Source: Escherichia sp. ESNIH1 (GTDB lineage Bacteria > Pseudomonadota > Gammaproteobacteria > Enterobacterales > Enterobacteriaceae). Taken from it: a DNA stretch of 64,000 nt. The position numbers and the translations under genes are program-made. Location of the stretch: contig PQKR01000007.1 in the NCBI GenBank assembly GCA_002918705.1, positions 167,482 to 231,481 on the forward strand, in the 5' to 3' direction. Each line of letters starts with the position of its first letter. The stretch's first letter is position 1. The notes beneath the pieces are model-generated. The model saw nothing but the letters and a program-made list of their open reading frames with translations. It did not search any database and was not told where the DNA came from. Shown here piece after piece: positions 18,228 through 27,320 of this stretch.

Positions 18228-19679
18228 GTGAACACGATAAACCGTCGCGATTTTCCCGGGGCCACCTATCCGGAACGTATCATTCAGTTTGGCGAAGGGA
18301 ACTTCCTGCGCGCATTTGTCGACTGGCAGATCGATCTGCTCAACGAGCATACCGATCTCAACGCCGGTGTGGTTATCGTCCGCCCGATTAAGAGTGATTT
18401 CCCGCCGTCGCTGAGCACCCAGGATGGCCTTTACACGACCATTATTCGCGGCCTGAACGAGCAGGGCGAAGCGGTGAGCGATGCGCGTCTGATCCGTTCG
18501 GTGAATCGTGAAATCAGCGTCTATGACCACTACGATGAGTTCCTCAAGCTGGCGCAGAACCCTGAGATCCGCTTTGTATTCTCGAACACTACCGAAGCGG
18601 GCATCAGCTACCACGCGGGTGATAAATTTGAAGACGCGCCTGCCGTTAGCTATCCGGCGAAGCTGACGCGTCTGCTGTTTGAACGCTTTACCCACTTCAA
18701 CGGCGCGGCGGATAAAGGCTGGATCATCATTCCGTGCGAGCTGATTGACTACAACGGCGACGCGCTGCGCGAGCTGGTGCTGCGCTACGCCACCGAGTGG
18801 GCGCTGCCGGCGGCCTTCATTCAGTGGCTGAACGAAGCCAATGCCTTCTGCTCAACCCTGGTTGACCGTATCGTAACCGGTTACCCGCGTGATGAGGTGG
18901 CAAAAATCGAAGCCGAGCTGGGCTACCACGACGGCTTCCTCGATACCGCAGAGCACTTCTACCTGTTTGTTATCCAGGGGCCCAAATCGCTGGCCTCCGA
19001 GCTGCGCCTCGATAAATATCCGCTAAACGTGCTGATTGTTGATGACATCAAGCCGTACAAAGAGCGTAAGGTGGCGATCCTCAACGGGGCGCACACCGCG
19101 TTAGTCCCGGTGGCCTTCCAGGCGGGTCTGGACACCGTTGGCGAGGCGATGAACGACAGCCAAATCTGCGCCTTTGTTGAGAAAGCGATCTACGAAGAGA
19201 TCATTCCGGTATTGGATCTGCCGCGCGACGAGCTGGAGTCCTTTGCCAGCGCCGTCACGGGTCGTTTCCGCAACCCATATATCAAGCATCAGCTGCTCTC
19301 CATCGCGCTGAACGGCATGACCAAGTTCCGCACGCGTATCCTGCCGCAGCTGCTGGCAGGGCAGAAGGCGACCGGCAAGCTGCCAGCGCGCCTGACTTTC
19401 GCGCTTGCCGCCCTGATCGCGTTCTATCGTGGCGAACGTAACGGCGAGAGCGTCCCGGTACAGGATGACGCCCACTGGATCGAACGCTTCCAGCAGCTGT
19501 GGCGCCAGCATGGCGATCGCCAGATTAGCACCAGCGAGCTGGTAAAAGCCGTGCTCTCTGTAAGCGATCACTGGGAGCAGGATTTGACCCAGGTTAGCGG
19601 TCTGGTAGAGCAAGTCTCGCTGGATCTGGATGCTATTCTGCTGCGTGGCATGCGCGAGGCCGTGAAGCCGCTCTGCTAA
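18228..19679 (+). CDS. uxaB: Tagaturonate reductase (altronate oxidoreductase)
   Basis: A 483-residue NADH-dependent polyol/hexuronate dehydrogenase matching E. coli UxaB in length and almost residue for residue ([29 protein letters not shown]). It interconverts D-tagaturonate and D-altronate in galacturonate breakdown. [14 protein letters not shown] in the C-terminal domain is the family catalytic segment. The start codon is GTG (18228) with AAAAGGA upstream. It stands alone, followed by a REP element and a Ter site. Confidence 0.96.
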   Translation: MNTINRRDFPGATYPERIIQFGEGNFLRAFVDWQIDLLNEHTDLNAGVVIVRPIKSDFPPSLSTQDGLYTTIIRGLNEQGEAVSDARLIRSVNREISVYDHYDEFLKLAQNPEIRFVFSNTTEAGISYHAGDKFEDAPAVSYPAKLTRLLFERFTHFNGAADKGWIIIPCELIDYNGDALRELVLRYATEWALPAAFIQWLNEANAFCSTLVDRIVTGYPRDEVAKIEAELGYHDGFLDTAEHFYLFVIQGPKSLASELRLDKYPLNVLIVDDIKPYKERKVAILNGAHTALVPVAFQAGLDTVGEAMNDSQICAFVEKAIYEEIIPVLDLPRDELESFASAVTGRFRNPYIKHQLLSIALNGMTKFRTRILPQLLAGQKATGKLPARLTFALAALIAFYRGERNGESVPVQDDAHWIERFQQLWRQHGDRQISTSELVKAVLSVSDHWEQDLTQVSGLVEQVSLDLDAILLRGMREAVKPLC

Positions 19680-19692
19680 CTCGTGGGTAATT

Positions 19693-19768
19693 GCCCGGCG
19701 GCGCGTTGCTTGCCGGGCCTACAGATTGTGACAGACCGTAGGCCCGTGCAAGCGCAGCGCCGCCGGGC
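19693..19768 (+). repeat. REP/BIME element after uxaB
   Basis: Inverted REP units: GCCCGGCGGCGCG... at the left and GCAGCGCCGCCGGGC at the right, with GGCCTAC/GTAGGCC arms between. It is the same type as the element at 4396-4476. Confidence 0.85.
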
Positions 19769-19782
19769 ATTCATTTACGACA

Positions 19783-19805
19783 TCAATAGTTACAACATAC
19801 ACATA
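19783..19805 (-). other. Tus-binding replication terminator (Ter) site
   Basis: On the minus strand the core GTATGTTGTAACTA (19787-19800) is identical to the E. coli TerA/TerB core, including the G-C pair at position 6 that Tus locks. Flanks are partly conserved. E. coli TerC, as I recall, sits close to uxaB, so this is probably its counterpart. The G-C(6) face points to higher coordinates, so a fork coming from the dif side would be stopped and one coming from the mar side would pass. Confidence 0.85.
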
Positions 19806-19949
19806 TAATCCTAATTTATTAAACGTCAGCACCTACAGCCTGAATCGCTTAACAGCTAATAATTTCCACTACATTTTTGCAGCAAACTTGCAACCGTGAG
19901 GGCGATCACGTTTAATAATCGCGACTTCTCTCTATGTCTGAATATAACC

Positions 19950-20864
19950 ATGATTGTTCGTCCTCATCAGCACTGGCTTGCGCGTATCTTCGTCTGGCAT
20001 GGCTCGGTGCTACCCAAGATCTACTCCCGTCTGCTGCTTAACTTTATTCTGTCGGTCGCAGTGATCCTGATGCTGCCCTGGTATAGCTCGCTGGGCTTTA
20101 AGCTCACCGTGGCGCCGTTTAGCATCCTCGGTATCGCCGTGGCTATCTTCCTCGGCTTTCGTAATAACGCCTGCTACAGCCGCTATACCGAAGCGCGGGT
20201 GCTCTGGGGGCAGCTGATGATTGCTTCCCGCTCGCTGCTGCGCGAGGTCAAAACCACGCTGCCAGCGGGGGAAGGGCGGCACCATTTCGTGCTGCTGCTG
20301 ATTGCCTTCGCGCACTGCCTGCGTCTGACCCTGCGGCGTAAACCGCTGGAGGGGACGCTGGGTAACTACCTCTCACCCAGCGAACTGGCGCGGGTGATGA
20401 AAGCGCATTCGCCAGCTAACCAGCTTCTATTAATGATGGGCGAGTGGCTGGCGGCCCAGCGTGGCCCTAACGGGCTGTCAGACATTCTCTACCACAGCAT
20501 GAACAACCGGCTAAATGATATCTCGGCGGTACTCTCCGGCTGCGAACGTATCGCCTTTACGCCGGTGCCTTTTGCCTATTCACTCATTTTGCACCGCACG
20601 GTATACATGTTCTGTATTATGCTGCCCTTTGCGCTAGTTGTAGATTTGCATTACATGACGCCTTTCGTCTCAGTACTTATCTCCTATACTTTTATAGCTC
20701 TCGATACCTTAGCCGAAGAGCTGGAAGATCCGTTTGGCGTGGAAGATAACGATTTACCGCTGGATGCCATCTGCAACGCGCTTGAGATCGATCTGCTGCA
20801 GATGAATGATGAAAACGTTGTGCCCGCGAAGATACTGCCTGATAAGTATTACCAGCTTACGTAA
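19950..20864 (+). CDS. yneE: Bestrophin-family inner membrane protein YneE
   Basis: A 304-residue protein of the bestrophin/UPF0187 family with four predicted helices; related bacterial bestrophins form ion channels. It matches E. coli YneE end to end (MIVRPHQHWL at the start, PAKILPDKYYQLT at the end). ATG 19950 is chosen to match E. coli; the frame is open another 18 codons upstream but that part is not conserved. It follows uxaB and the Ter site as in the E. coli order. Ion specificity is unknown. Confidence 0.92.
   Translation: MIVRPHQHWLARIFVWHGSVLPKIYSRLLLNFILSVAVILMLPWYSSLGFKLTVAPFSILGIAVAIFLGFRNNACYSRYTEARVLWGQLMIASRSLLREVKTTLPAGEGRHHFVLLLIAFAHCLRLTLRRKPLEGTLGNYLSPSELARVMKAHSPANQLLLMMGEWLAAQRGPNGLSDILYHSMNNRLNDISAVLSGCERIAFTPVPFAYSLILHRTVYMFCIMLPFALVVDLHYMTPFVSVLISYTFIALDTLAEELEDPFGVEDNDLPLDAICNALEIDLLQMNDENVVPAKILPDKYYQLT
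20269..20276 (+). other. KOPS-type octamer pointing to dif
   Basis: GGGAAGGG on the plus strand within yneE. Confidence 0.55.
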
Positions 20865-20918
20865 CGAAAGCCGGATGCGCCCGTTACAGGTTGGTTAAAC
20901 CGCCAGGAGGGAAACCCG

Positions 20919-21014
20919 ATGGAAAGAGTAATTCAGATGGTTGTTGTGCTGATTGCCTGCGTTGCGCTGTTTGCAACCGCCTACGATCTCTCGTTTGTAA
21001 GCGAGATTCCGTAA
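20919..21014 (+). CDS. 31-residue putative small membrane protein
   Basis: An ORF of 31 codons with an excellent AGGAGGG ribosome site 8 nt before ATG 20919. The product is one hydrophobic helix (VVVLIACVALFATAYD) with a charged N terminus (MERV), like many enterobacterial single-pass small proteins. It starts 54 bp after yneE and is followed by a strong hairpin. I do not recognise it by name. The ribosome site and helix are the evidence. Confidence 0.6.
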   Translation: MERVIQMVVVLIACVALFATAYDLSFVSEIP

Positions 21015-21054
21015 CCACTATTTGTAACTACTGCCTGTCGCAAAGCAGAGCGTT

Positions 21055-21078
21055 CTCAGGGGCACTATCGCCCCTGAG
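21055..21078. terminator. Hairpin between convergent genes
   Basis: A perfect 9-bp inverted repeat (CTCAGGGGC / GCCCCTGAG) with a 6-nt loop sits between the small ORF and the convergent chemoreceptor gene. A T run is lacking on the plus side. Confidence 0.5.
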
Positions 21079-21097
21079 GGGTCGCGCTTTACCGCCG

Positions 21098-22666
21098 TTA
21101 ACTCAACCGTAGCTGAAAGAAACGCACCGAGTCGCGCAGATGCTCACTCTGCTCGGTCATCGAGTTCGCCGCAACCGCGGCCTGTTCTACCAGCGCCGCG
21201 TTCTGCTGAGTAACCTGGTCCATCTGCTCAATGGCGACGCCGATCTCCCGGATGCCCTGGTGCTGCTCGTTGGATGCGGTGGAGATCTCCGCCACGATGC
21301 CGGTTACCTTATTTACCGAGTTCACAATCTCCTCCATCGCCCGGCTGGCGGTATCGGCATAGCGGGAACCTTCGGTGATTTTATTCACCGTGCCGTCAAT
21401 CAGCGTTTTAATCTCTTTCGCCGCATCGGCGCTTTTCTGTGCCAGGTTACGTACTTCACCCGCCACGACGGCGAAGCCTTTGCCCTGTTCTCCGGCACGG
21501 GCTGCTTCCACCGCCGCGTTCAGCGCCAGGATATTGGTCTGGAAGGCGATACCTTCAATGACCGAAATGATATCGACAATTTTTTGCGAACTGTCGGCGA
21601 TCTCATGCATGCGCATAAGCATATCCTGTACCTCTTTACCGCCTTTGACCGCGGTTTGTGAGGTCTGGCGCGCCAGCTCACTAGCCTTGTGCGCATTCTC
21701 AGCGTTGCTCTTCACGTTCTCAGTGATCTGCTGCATGTTGGCCGAGGTCTGCACCAGCGAAGCCGCCTGCTCTTCGGTTCGCTGAGAGAGGTCGCTGTTG
21801 CCCATCGCAATTTCGCTGGCTGCCAGCGAGATAGACTCGCTGCCATGAATAATGCCGTTGATAATTTCCGCCAGCCTGCCATTCATAAACTTGATGGTGG
21901 CCAGCAGGCTGTTATGGTCGTTGACGTTAAGCGTAATGTCCGTATTCAGCTTCCCGGCGGCAATCTGCTGCATAATATCCACCGCATAGGCTGGCTCGCC
22001 CCCCAGCTGACGGGAGAGATTACGTGAAATAAGCAGCGCGATGATCCCGGTCGCTATCAGGGCCAGCAGCAGCAGACCCGAGAGCAGATACAGTGCGCGC
22101 TGATATCCCTGAGCGGAGGCTTCCCCGGCTGTGTTACCGATAGCGACCTCCATATCCACCAGCGTAGCGAGATCCTTCATCAGCTGCGTGCGGTATTTCG
22201 CAGAGACGGCGCCGCTGATTTTAGCAGCCTCGTCGAGCCGCTCGTCGTTCACTGCCTCAACCAGTTTGCCGTTGACGTCGACAAAGTGGGTAAAGTTCTC
22301 AACCACCTGACCAAACAGCGCCCGCATATCTGCTGGCAGGTCACCGGCAATGGCGGCGTAGTGCTTCTGCGCATTAAGGAAAATATCCTGATTTTGCAGC
22401 AGTTCCAGACGGTGCTTTTCACGCTCCGGCATGGTCGGCGAGTTAATGTACTGAATCTGCTGCAAGCGCATCTCGGAAAGAACGCCGCGCATCTCCAGCG
22501 AGTAGCGCACGCCGGGAAGACGATTTTCCCGATATTTATCGATGTGCTGGTTGCTGGCATTGAGCTGATAGATAGCTACCACGCCCAGCAGCAGCATCAT
22601 GGCGATGAGAATAGAGAAACCGGTTAAGAGTTTGGTTAAAACCGTAGACTGCGCAAATTTTTTCAT
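21098..22666 (-). CDS. Methyl-accepting chemotaxis protein (four-helix-bundle type)
   Basis: A 522-residue chemoreceptor. TM1 is at residues about 10-32 and a periplasmic four-helix-bundle ligand domain at about 35-190, with an [12 protein letters not shown] segment. TM2 ([21 protein letters not shown]) is followed by a HAMP domain, two methylation helices and the tip [34 protein letters not shown]. It ends VRFFQLRLS, with no NWETF tail. The ligand domain is of the Tar/Tsr/Trg class but the ligand is not deducible. Confidence 0.92.
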   Translation of the reverse strand: MKKFAQSTVLTKLLTGFSILIAMMLLLGVVAIYQLNASNQHIDKYRENRLPGVRYSLEMRGVLSEMRLQQIQYINSPTMPEREKHRLELLQNQDIFLNAQKHYAAIAGDLPADMRALFGQVVENFTHFVDVNGKLVEAVNDERLDEAAKISGAVSAKYRTQLMKDLATLVDMEVAIGNTAGEASAQGYQRALYLLSGLLLLALIATGIIALLISRNLSRQLGGEPAYAVDIMQQIAAGKLNTDITLNVNDHNSLLATIKFMNGRLAEIINGIIHGSESISLAASEIAMGNSDLSQRTEEQAASLVQTSANMQQITENVKSNAENAHKASELARQTSQTAVKGGKEVQDMLMRMHEIADSSQKIVDIISVIEGIAFQTNILALNAAVEAARAGEQGKGFAVVAGEVRNLAQKSADAAKEIKTLIDGTVNKITEGSRYADTASRAMEEIVNSVNKVTGIVAEISTASNEQHQGIREIGVAIEQMDQVTQQNAALVEQAAVAANSMTEQSEHLRDSVRFFQLRLS

Positions 22667-22920
22667 AGTGAAGACTTAGAAGAGAAAGGTATGACTAATA
22701 ACGGCAGATATCGAAAAAGTATTGATCTAAATAGTTGATCGATATCACATAAATGGATGTTTTCCATTTTTTGAAATACTTTTTTAATTTTGTTTTGCAT
22801 TGTTATGAATGCGGTGTTGAATTGGCGTAAACAATTTGCAATAGGGCATCCGTCTTAATCTGCTCATTGACTACTGCATTGTGTGCTTTACTGAAGGAAA
22901 GGAATCTGGGAGGGGTGACA

Positions 22921-24480
22921 ATGAAAGTCGGGAAACGTATATCCAACGCGCTGGCGTTAAACTCCTCTCTTGGACGCAGTATCTCCCTCTTTATGGCGGG
23001 TCTGCTCATTGCGGGCGTGGCCACCAGCGCCTGGACGCTAAACCGATCCTGGGAGCGCACCGTTGAAGAGAGCGAGCGCAACGCCATCAACCTGTCCGTT
23101 TCCCAGGCTCGCCAGGCAGAAGATACCTTTCTGCAGTCTGAACTGGCGCTACGAGATATCCGCCGGAACGTGCCGCAAGAGGGCGTATCGGCCATCGATG
23201 AGACCAAATTCAACCTGTACCTTACAGAGATCAAAGAGCGCCTGCCGCAGCTGCATGGCCTGTTTGTCTACGACGCACAGGGTAATATGAAATCTACGTC
23301 GTTTGGCCGTCAGCCTGCCATCGCGAATAATGTTGATCGGGAATACTTCGTTTACCACCGTAAAAACGGCCACGGCAGCGTCCATATTGGGCATGTGATC
23401 CGCAGCCGTTCTACCGGCGACCTGATTATTCCCGTCTCGCTGCGCCTGAATGATGCCGCCGGCGGCTTCGATGGCGTAGCGCTGGCGACGGTGAAGATTG
23501 ACTATTTCCGCCACTTCTATAACTACTTTGAGCTGGGCAGCCGCGATCTGCTGGCGATTTTGAGCACCGATGCGACGGTCCTCTATGCGCGCCCGTTTAA
23601 TGATGATGTTATCAACCGTAACCTCTCACGCAGCCCGCTATTTACCCAGGAGCTGATCCGCCAGGATCGTGGCAATGCGACCTGGAAATCGGGTATCGAT
23701 CGCGTCGAGCGCATATTTGGTTTTGCTCGTCTTGAGCGCTACCCGCTGGTGGTGGCTGCGGGGTATGACAAACCTGCCTTGTGGCATAACTGGCTGCGTG
23801 AGAGCCTGCCGGATATCGTTCTCAACGCCATGCTGCTGTTAGGCACCCTAATAATGGGCGCGCTCATTTTTCGGGTGGTGAGGGTAAACGTCAGGGATCA
23901 AACTGAATTAACCATGCTGCGGGATGAGTTAACCAGTATTAACCATACGCTACAGACGATGGCGCTCGCTGATGGCCTGACGGGGCTGGCAAACCGGCGG
24001 CAGTTCGATCTTTTCCTCTCTCAGGCGCTGAAAACGGCCTCGCTGACCGGCAGGCCCGTGTCGCTTATTATGTTGGATATTGACTACTTCAAGCGCTACA
24101 ACGATGCCTACGGTCACGTGGCAGGGGATAACTGCCTTCGTCACGTCGGTGAGGCGTTACAGAAGCTCAACCTGCGGCAGTCCGACCTTATCGCCCGCTA
24201 TGGCGGAGAGGAGTTCGCAATTATTCTTCCCGATACCGACCGCGACGCGGCGTTTAATATCGCTCAGCGTGCGGTCGCCGCCGTACGCGCCATCCAGCTG
24301 CCGCATAGCGAATCACTGACCGGAACAAAAGTGGTGACGCTCAGTGCGGGTTGCTACAGCCTAATCCCTCGCGGCAGCGACGATGATGCGCGCATGTTGA
24401 AGGAGGGCTCCGATGCCGCACTCTATAGTGCGAAAATGGCCGGGCGCGACCGCGCCGTTATTTCTGATATTCAAAAATAG
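22921..24480 (+). CDS. Membrane sensor diguanylate cyclase (Cache-GGDEF)
   Basis: A 519-residue protein with TM1 (residues about 20-40), a periplasmic Cache/PDC-like domain (about 45-290, FVYDAQGNM, FVYHRKNGHGSVHIGHVIRS, GVALATVKIDYF) and TM2 (PDIVLNAMLLLGTLIMGALIF). A coiled linker leads to a GGDEF domain with RYGGEEF and an RxxD inhibitory site (RQSD). The start is ATG 22921, preceded by GGAGGGG. It is the fourth cyclase in 10 kb. The periplasmic domain likely senses a small carboxylate or amine (family knowledge only). Confidence 0.9.
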   Translation: MKVGKRISNALALNSSLGRSISLFMAGLLIAGVATSAWTLNRSWERTVEESERNAINLSVSQARQAEDTFLQSELALRDIRRNVPQEGVSAIDETKFNLYLTEIKERLPQLHGLFVYDAQGNMKSTSFGRQPAIANNVDREYFVYHRKNGHGSVHIGHVIRSRSTGDLIIPVSLRLNDAAGGFDGVALATVKIDYFRHFYNYFELGSRDLLAILSTDATVLYARPFNDDVINRNLSRSPLFTQELIRQDRGNATWKSGIDRVERIFGFARLERYPLVVAAGYDKPALWHNWLRESLPDIVLNAMLLLGTLIMGALIFRVVRVNVRDQTELTMLRDELTSINHTLQTMALADGLTGLANRRQFDLFLSQALKTASLTGRPVSLIMLDIDYFKRYNDAYGHVAGDNCLRHVGEALQKLNLRQSDLIARYGGEEFAIILPDTDRDAAFNIAQRAVAAVRAIQLPHSESLTGTKVVTLSAGCYSLIPRGSDDDARMLKEGSDAALYSAKMAGRDRAVISDIQK

Positions 24481-24999
24481 TTAACGCTTTAGTTTTGAGA
24501 TAAACGGGATATTGCGGAATCTGTTCTCCCACGGCAGGCCATAGCCAATAAGCAGATCGTCACTCTCCATCTCATAGGCATAAAACTGCTTAAAGGGAAT
24601 ATCGATTCTGCCGGGCTTAACGAACAGCGTGGCAATGGCTAACGACTTCGGTGCAAAGGTGGTGCTGAGATACGCCACCAGCCGCTTCATCGTGCCGCCG
24701 GATTCAATCGCATCATCGACAACAATTACATCTCTACCGTTAATATCGATATTGTGGTGAAAAACAATGGCTGACTGATTGCTGCGATCGCCGGGAGTAT
24801 GTGGGCAGGATATCGTATCCATCGCCACCGTAAATGCCAGCTTTCTGACCAGATCGGCAGTAAACAGCATGCCGCCCGGCACCACGGTAATCACCACGGC
24901 ATCCTGATAGCGCTCGTTAAGCAACGCCGCGACGCGCTCTACGCCTGCGGCGATGGCGGCTTCATCAAGTATAAGCTCACCTATGTAGCGGTTATCCAT
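24481..24999 (-). CDS. Hypoxanthine phosphoribosyltransferase-like protein
   Basis: A 172-residue type I phosphoribosyltransferase. The PRPP loop is VIVVDDAIESGGTMKRL and the N-terminal flexible part contains VVPGGMLFTADL. It resembles Hpt-type enzymes that salvage hypoxanthine or guanine, but it diverges from housekeeping Hpt, so the base is uncertain. The start ATG 24999 has AGGAG directly upstream; the open frame continues 11 codons further without family similarity. Its stop lies immediately next to that of the convergent cyclase. Confidence 0.8.
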   Translation of the reverse strand: MDNRYIGELILDEAAIAAGVERVAALLNERYQDAVVITVVPGGMLFTADLVRKLAFTVAMDTISCPHTPGDRSNQSAIVFHHNIDINGRDVIVVDDAIESGGTMKRLVAYLSTTFAPKSLAIATLFVKPGRIDIPFKQFYAYEMESDDLLIGYGLPWENRFRNIPFISKLKR

Positions 25000-25117
25000 C
25001 GTTTTTCTCCTCTCAGCTGTAGGGTTAAGCATACATTGACTTTGCCCAGACCGGCTAATAGGATCCCCGCCTGATTTGAGCGCGGGTTCAAATTTTTACC
25101 CGAAGTGCGGAGCATCA

Positions 25118-25459
25118 ATGTCACGGTCCTGGTTCTTTTTATCCCTTGCTATCGTCTCAGAAATCGTCAGCGTCGTCATAATGAAGCTGGTTGCGGAGAG
25201 TAATAGCTGGGGCGCATTAATTTTCATGTATTTTACTATTGGCCTCTCGTTTACCTGCATGGCCTTTGCCCTTAAAAAAATAGCGCTCTCCGTCGCCTAT
25301 GCCACATGGGAATCGCTGGGACTGATTGCCGTTGCCATTATCGGTAGCCTCTTCTTTCATGAGTACATCACGTTGCCCAAGCTTATTGCCATCCTGATGC
25401 TGCTCACCGGCGTGATCCTGGTGAACTTCGGTGAGAGCGAAAGCAAGGAGGGGGTATGA
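25118..25459 (+). CDS. SMR-family efflux subunit, MdtJ-type
   Basis: A 113-residue, four-helix small multidrug resistance protein with a membrane Glu in the first helix (AIVSEIVSVVIMK) and the AYATWE motif. It overlaps the next SMR gene by ATGA, the arrangement of paired heteromeric transporters such as MdtJI. It is not the housekeeping mdtJ by sequence. Substrate unknown. ATG 25118 is chosen because upstream residues are not membrane-like. A short GC hairpin precedes it (near 25066-25088). Confidence 0.85.
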   Translation: MSRSWFFLSLAIVSEIVSVVIMKLVAESNSWGALIFMYFTIGLSFTCMAFALKKIALSVAYATWESLGLIAVAIIGSLFFHEYITLPKLIAILMLLTGVILVNFGESESKEGV

Positions 25460-25776
25460 CGCTGGTTCCTTATCTCTCTCTGTCGATGGCTATCGTTCTG
25501 GAAGTTGTGGCGAATTTTTTCCTTAAACGCTCCGACGGCATGTCACGAAAACTGCCGGGCGCGGCGGGGCTGCTCTGCATTTTTGCGTCATTCACGGCGC
25601 TATCTCTGGCGCTTAAGGGTATCGATATGGCTACAGCCTATGCCACCTGGGGCGGGAGTGGTATTCTGCTGACTGCGTTTATCGAGAGGGTTGTGTTCCG
25701 GCAGCCGCTCTCAACAAAAGCCTGGCTTGGACTGGTTATGATTGCCGCCGGGATCGTGCTTCTGGAAATGGTATAG
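25456..25776 (+). CDS. SMR-family efflux subunit, MdtI-type
   Basis: A 106-residue SMR protein with four helices, the conserved Glu in helix 1 (AIVLEVVANFFLKRSDG) and AYATWGG. It resembles MdtI and is translationally coupled to the MdtJ-type partner through the ATGA overlap. The two would form an antiparallel heterodimer in the inner membrane. Confidence 0.86.
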   Translation: MTLVPYLSLSMAIVLEVVANFFLKRSDGMSRKLPGAAGLLCIFASFTALSLALKGIDMATAYATWGGSGILLTAFIERVVFRQPLSTKAWLGLVMIAAGIVLLEMV

Positions 25777-25785
25777 GGATCGATC

Positions 25786-26196
25786 ATGAACACGCTTGAA
25801 AGATTGAAAGCAACGTACCCGCAGGCACCGGCGTGGGCCATTGGCGACAGCGCCGAGCTGGCAAACGTGCTGGCCGACCTGGTTGTGAAGGGAAAAAAGA
25901 CGGCGTCGTGCGGGTCATTAGCCGCGTATCAGTCTGAGGAAAATCCACCAAAAGTGGGCAGCTACCATATTATTCTTAACGGCCAGCAGGATCCGGTGTG
26001 CGTCATTCGCATTACGTCGCTGCGCCTGGTCAGGTTCTGCGACGTCGATGAAGCTTTTGCGCGTAAAGAGGGGGAAGGCGATCTGAGCCTGACGTACTGG
26101 CGCATAGAGCATCAGCGCTTCTTCACGCAGGCAGGAAGCTTCTCAGAAGAGATGGAGCTGGTCGCCGAAGAGTTTGAAGTGGTTGAGGTTGTGTAG
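25786..26196 (+). CDS. ASCH-domain protein
   Basis: A 136-residue protein of the ASCH (PUA-like) superfamily: WAIGDSAELANVLADLVVKGKKTAS, then Y..NPPKVGSYHIILNGQ..P.CVIRIT and a C-terminal EGEGDLSLTYWRIEHQRFF segment typical of the family. ASCH proteins bind RNA or nucleotides; some are N4-acetylcytidine amidohydrolases. It begins 9 bp after the SMR pair and may be cotranscribed with it. No direct link to efflux is known. Confidence 0.8.
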   Translation: MNTLERLKATYPQAPAWAIGDSAELANVLADLVVKGKKTASCGSLAAYQSEENPPKVGSYHIILNGQQDPVCVIRITSLRLVRFCDVDEAFARKEGEGDLSLTYWRIEHQRFFTQAGSFSEEMELVAEEFEVVEVV

Positions 26197-26208
26197 GCAC
26201 ATTTTGTC

Positions 26209-26235
26209 GGCTGGGCACGCGTAGCGCCGCCCGGC
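26209..26235. repeat. Single REP-like unit
   Basis: GGCTGGGCACGCGTAGCGCC followed by GCCCGGC is a solitary REP-type palindrome between the ASCH gene and the convergent TetR gene. Confidence 0.55.
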
Positions 26236-26238
26236 ATG

Positions 26239-26775
26239 TTATTTAGCAAACGCCTTCAGGTCGTTAAACACCTCATCCCAGAATGCCGATCCGCTTTCAA
26301 AACCGACCATGTTCCGCATCAGGAATGCGCCCTCGGTAGCCAGATAGGCAATTCTGCGCTTTCTGGATCCTTCATCATTTGCGGTCAGGTCGCCGAACCG
26401 CTCTCTATACCAGCCGATCATGCTGTCGCTTTGCGTCCCGGCCTGGGCAGCCAGCAGGGTTAAGGTTCTAATCCCGGCTTCCGAAGTCTCATCCTGTGTC
26501 GCGCTAATGTGGGTCAGCAGTCGTGCTTTGGCATCGGCGTTGGCAGGAAGCAGCGCGCGGTAGCGCTCCTGCTCTTTATTAAGCCAGCGATCGAGCAGGG
26601 CATCCAGCACCTTTTCCCGCGTGCCAAAAACCGACTGCACGCTGGCCTTCGAGATGCCCGATTCCGTCGCAATTGCGCCAAACGACAGGGCGGCAGCTCC
26701 CTCGCGGCCCAGCACGTTCTCCGCTGCATCCAGCAGGCTTTCCCGGTCTATGGTTTTTGGTCTTGCCACGGGCAT
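26239..26775 (-). CDS. TetR-family regulator
   Basis: A 178-residue TetR repressor with an N-terminal HTH (about residues 8-55, LSFGAIATESGISKASVQSVFGTREKVLDALLDRW) and a C-terminal ligand domain. It is divergent from a PACE-family efflux gene and should repress it. The ATG at 26775 directly follows GAGGAG with no spacing; GTG two codons in (26769) would be better placed and may be the real start. Confidence 0.88.
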   Translation of the reverse strand: MPVARPKTIDRESLLDAAENVLGREGAAALSFGAIATESGISKASVQSVFGTREKVLDALLDRWLNKEQERYRALLPANADAKARLLTHISATQDETSEAGIRTLTLLAAQAGTQSDSMIGWYRERFGDLTANDEGSRKRRIAYLATEGAFLMRNMVGFESGSAFWDEVFNDLKAFAK

Positions 26776-26794
26776 CTCCTCAACATTGTTTTAA

Positions 26795-26806
26795 ATACGG
26801 TCGTAT
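26795..26806. promoter_or_regulatory. Candidate TetR operator
   Basis: ATACG-GT-CGTAT is an inverted repeat 20 bp from the TetR start, in the 107-bp gap shared with the efflux gene. The position and symmetry suit autoregulation and control of the efflux gene. Confidence 0.45.
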
Positions 26807-26882
26807 GTTAATTTGCCAACCAGTTAATCACAGGTCTGAAATCAACGCAATTTCAGCCATATCATCGCACATGAGGTTTACT

Positions 26883-27314
26883 ATGTTCTATCTCAGACCG
26901 GTTCCCCGCCGGCTCACCTATGTCGCTCTTTTTGAGCTGATCGCCATCTTTTTCTCCTCGCTGCTCCTGTCAGGCATGAGCGACGGTGACGTGGCAAGCT
27001 CTCTGCCGGTGGCCGTCACCACCTCGGTTGTGGCCGTCGTCTGGAACTACATCTACAACACCCTGTTTGAGCGCTGGGAAAGGAAGAACAACATCCAGAA
27101 ACGAACGCTTCTCATCAGGATCGTGCATACCACGCTGTTCGAAGCGATGTTTATTATTCTGATCGTGCCGTTCTTTATGTGGTTCTATAACGTCGGCCTC
27201 GTGAAAGCCTTTATGATGGAAGTTGGCCTGCTGACCTTCTTCTTTGTTTATGCCTTTGTCTTTACCTGGCTTTTCGACCGCGTCTTTGTGCGCGAACCGA
27301 TTCCCGCCACCTAA
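26883..27314 (+). CDS. PACE-family biocide efflux protein
   Basis: A 143-residue protein with four helices arranged as two bacterial transmembrane pair repeats. It resembles AceI of Acinetobacter, which exports chlorhexidine: VWNYIYNTLFERWE in repeat 1 and FVFTWLFDRVFVRE in repeat 2 match the tandem W-x-x-x-[FY]-[ND] pattern, and the Glu in FELIAIF is at the key helix-1 position. ATG 26883 has GAGG 6 nt upstream. It is divergent from its probable TetR repressor. Confidence 0.85.
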   Translation: MFYLRPVPRRLTYVALFELIAIFFSSLLLSGMSDGDVASSLPVAVTTSVVAVVWNYIYNTLFERWERKNNIQKRTLLIRIVHTTLFEAMFIILIVPFFMWFYNVGLVKAFMMEVGLLTFFFVYAFVFTWLFDRVFVREPIPAT

Positions 27315-27320
27315 ACGCCA

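Noticed and set aside
25060..25117. Guanidine-type riboswitch before the SMR pair
   Set aside because: Only a short GC hairpin is visible; no ACGR loops or known guanidine motif.
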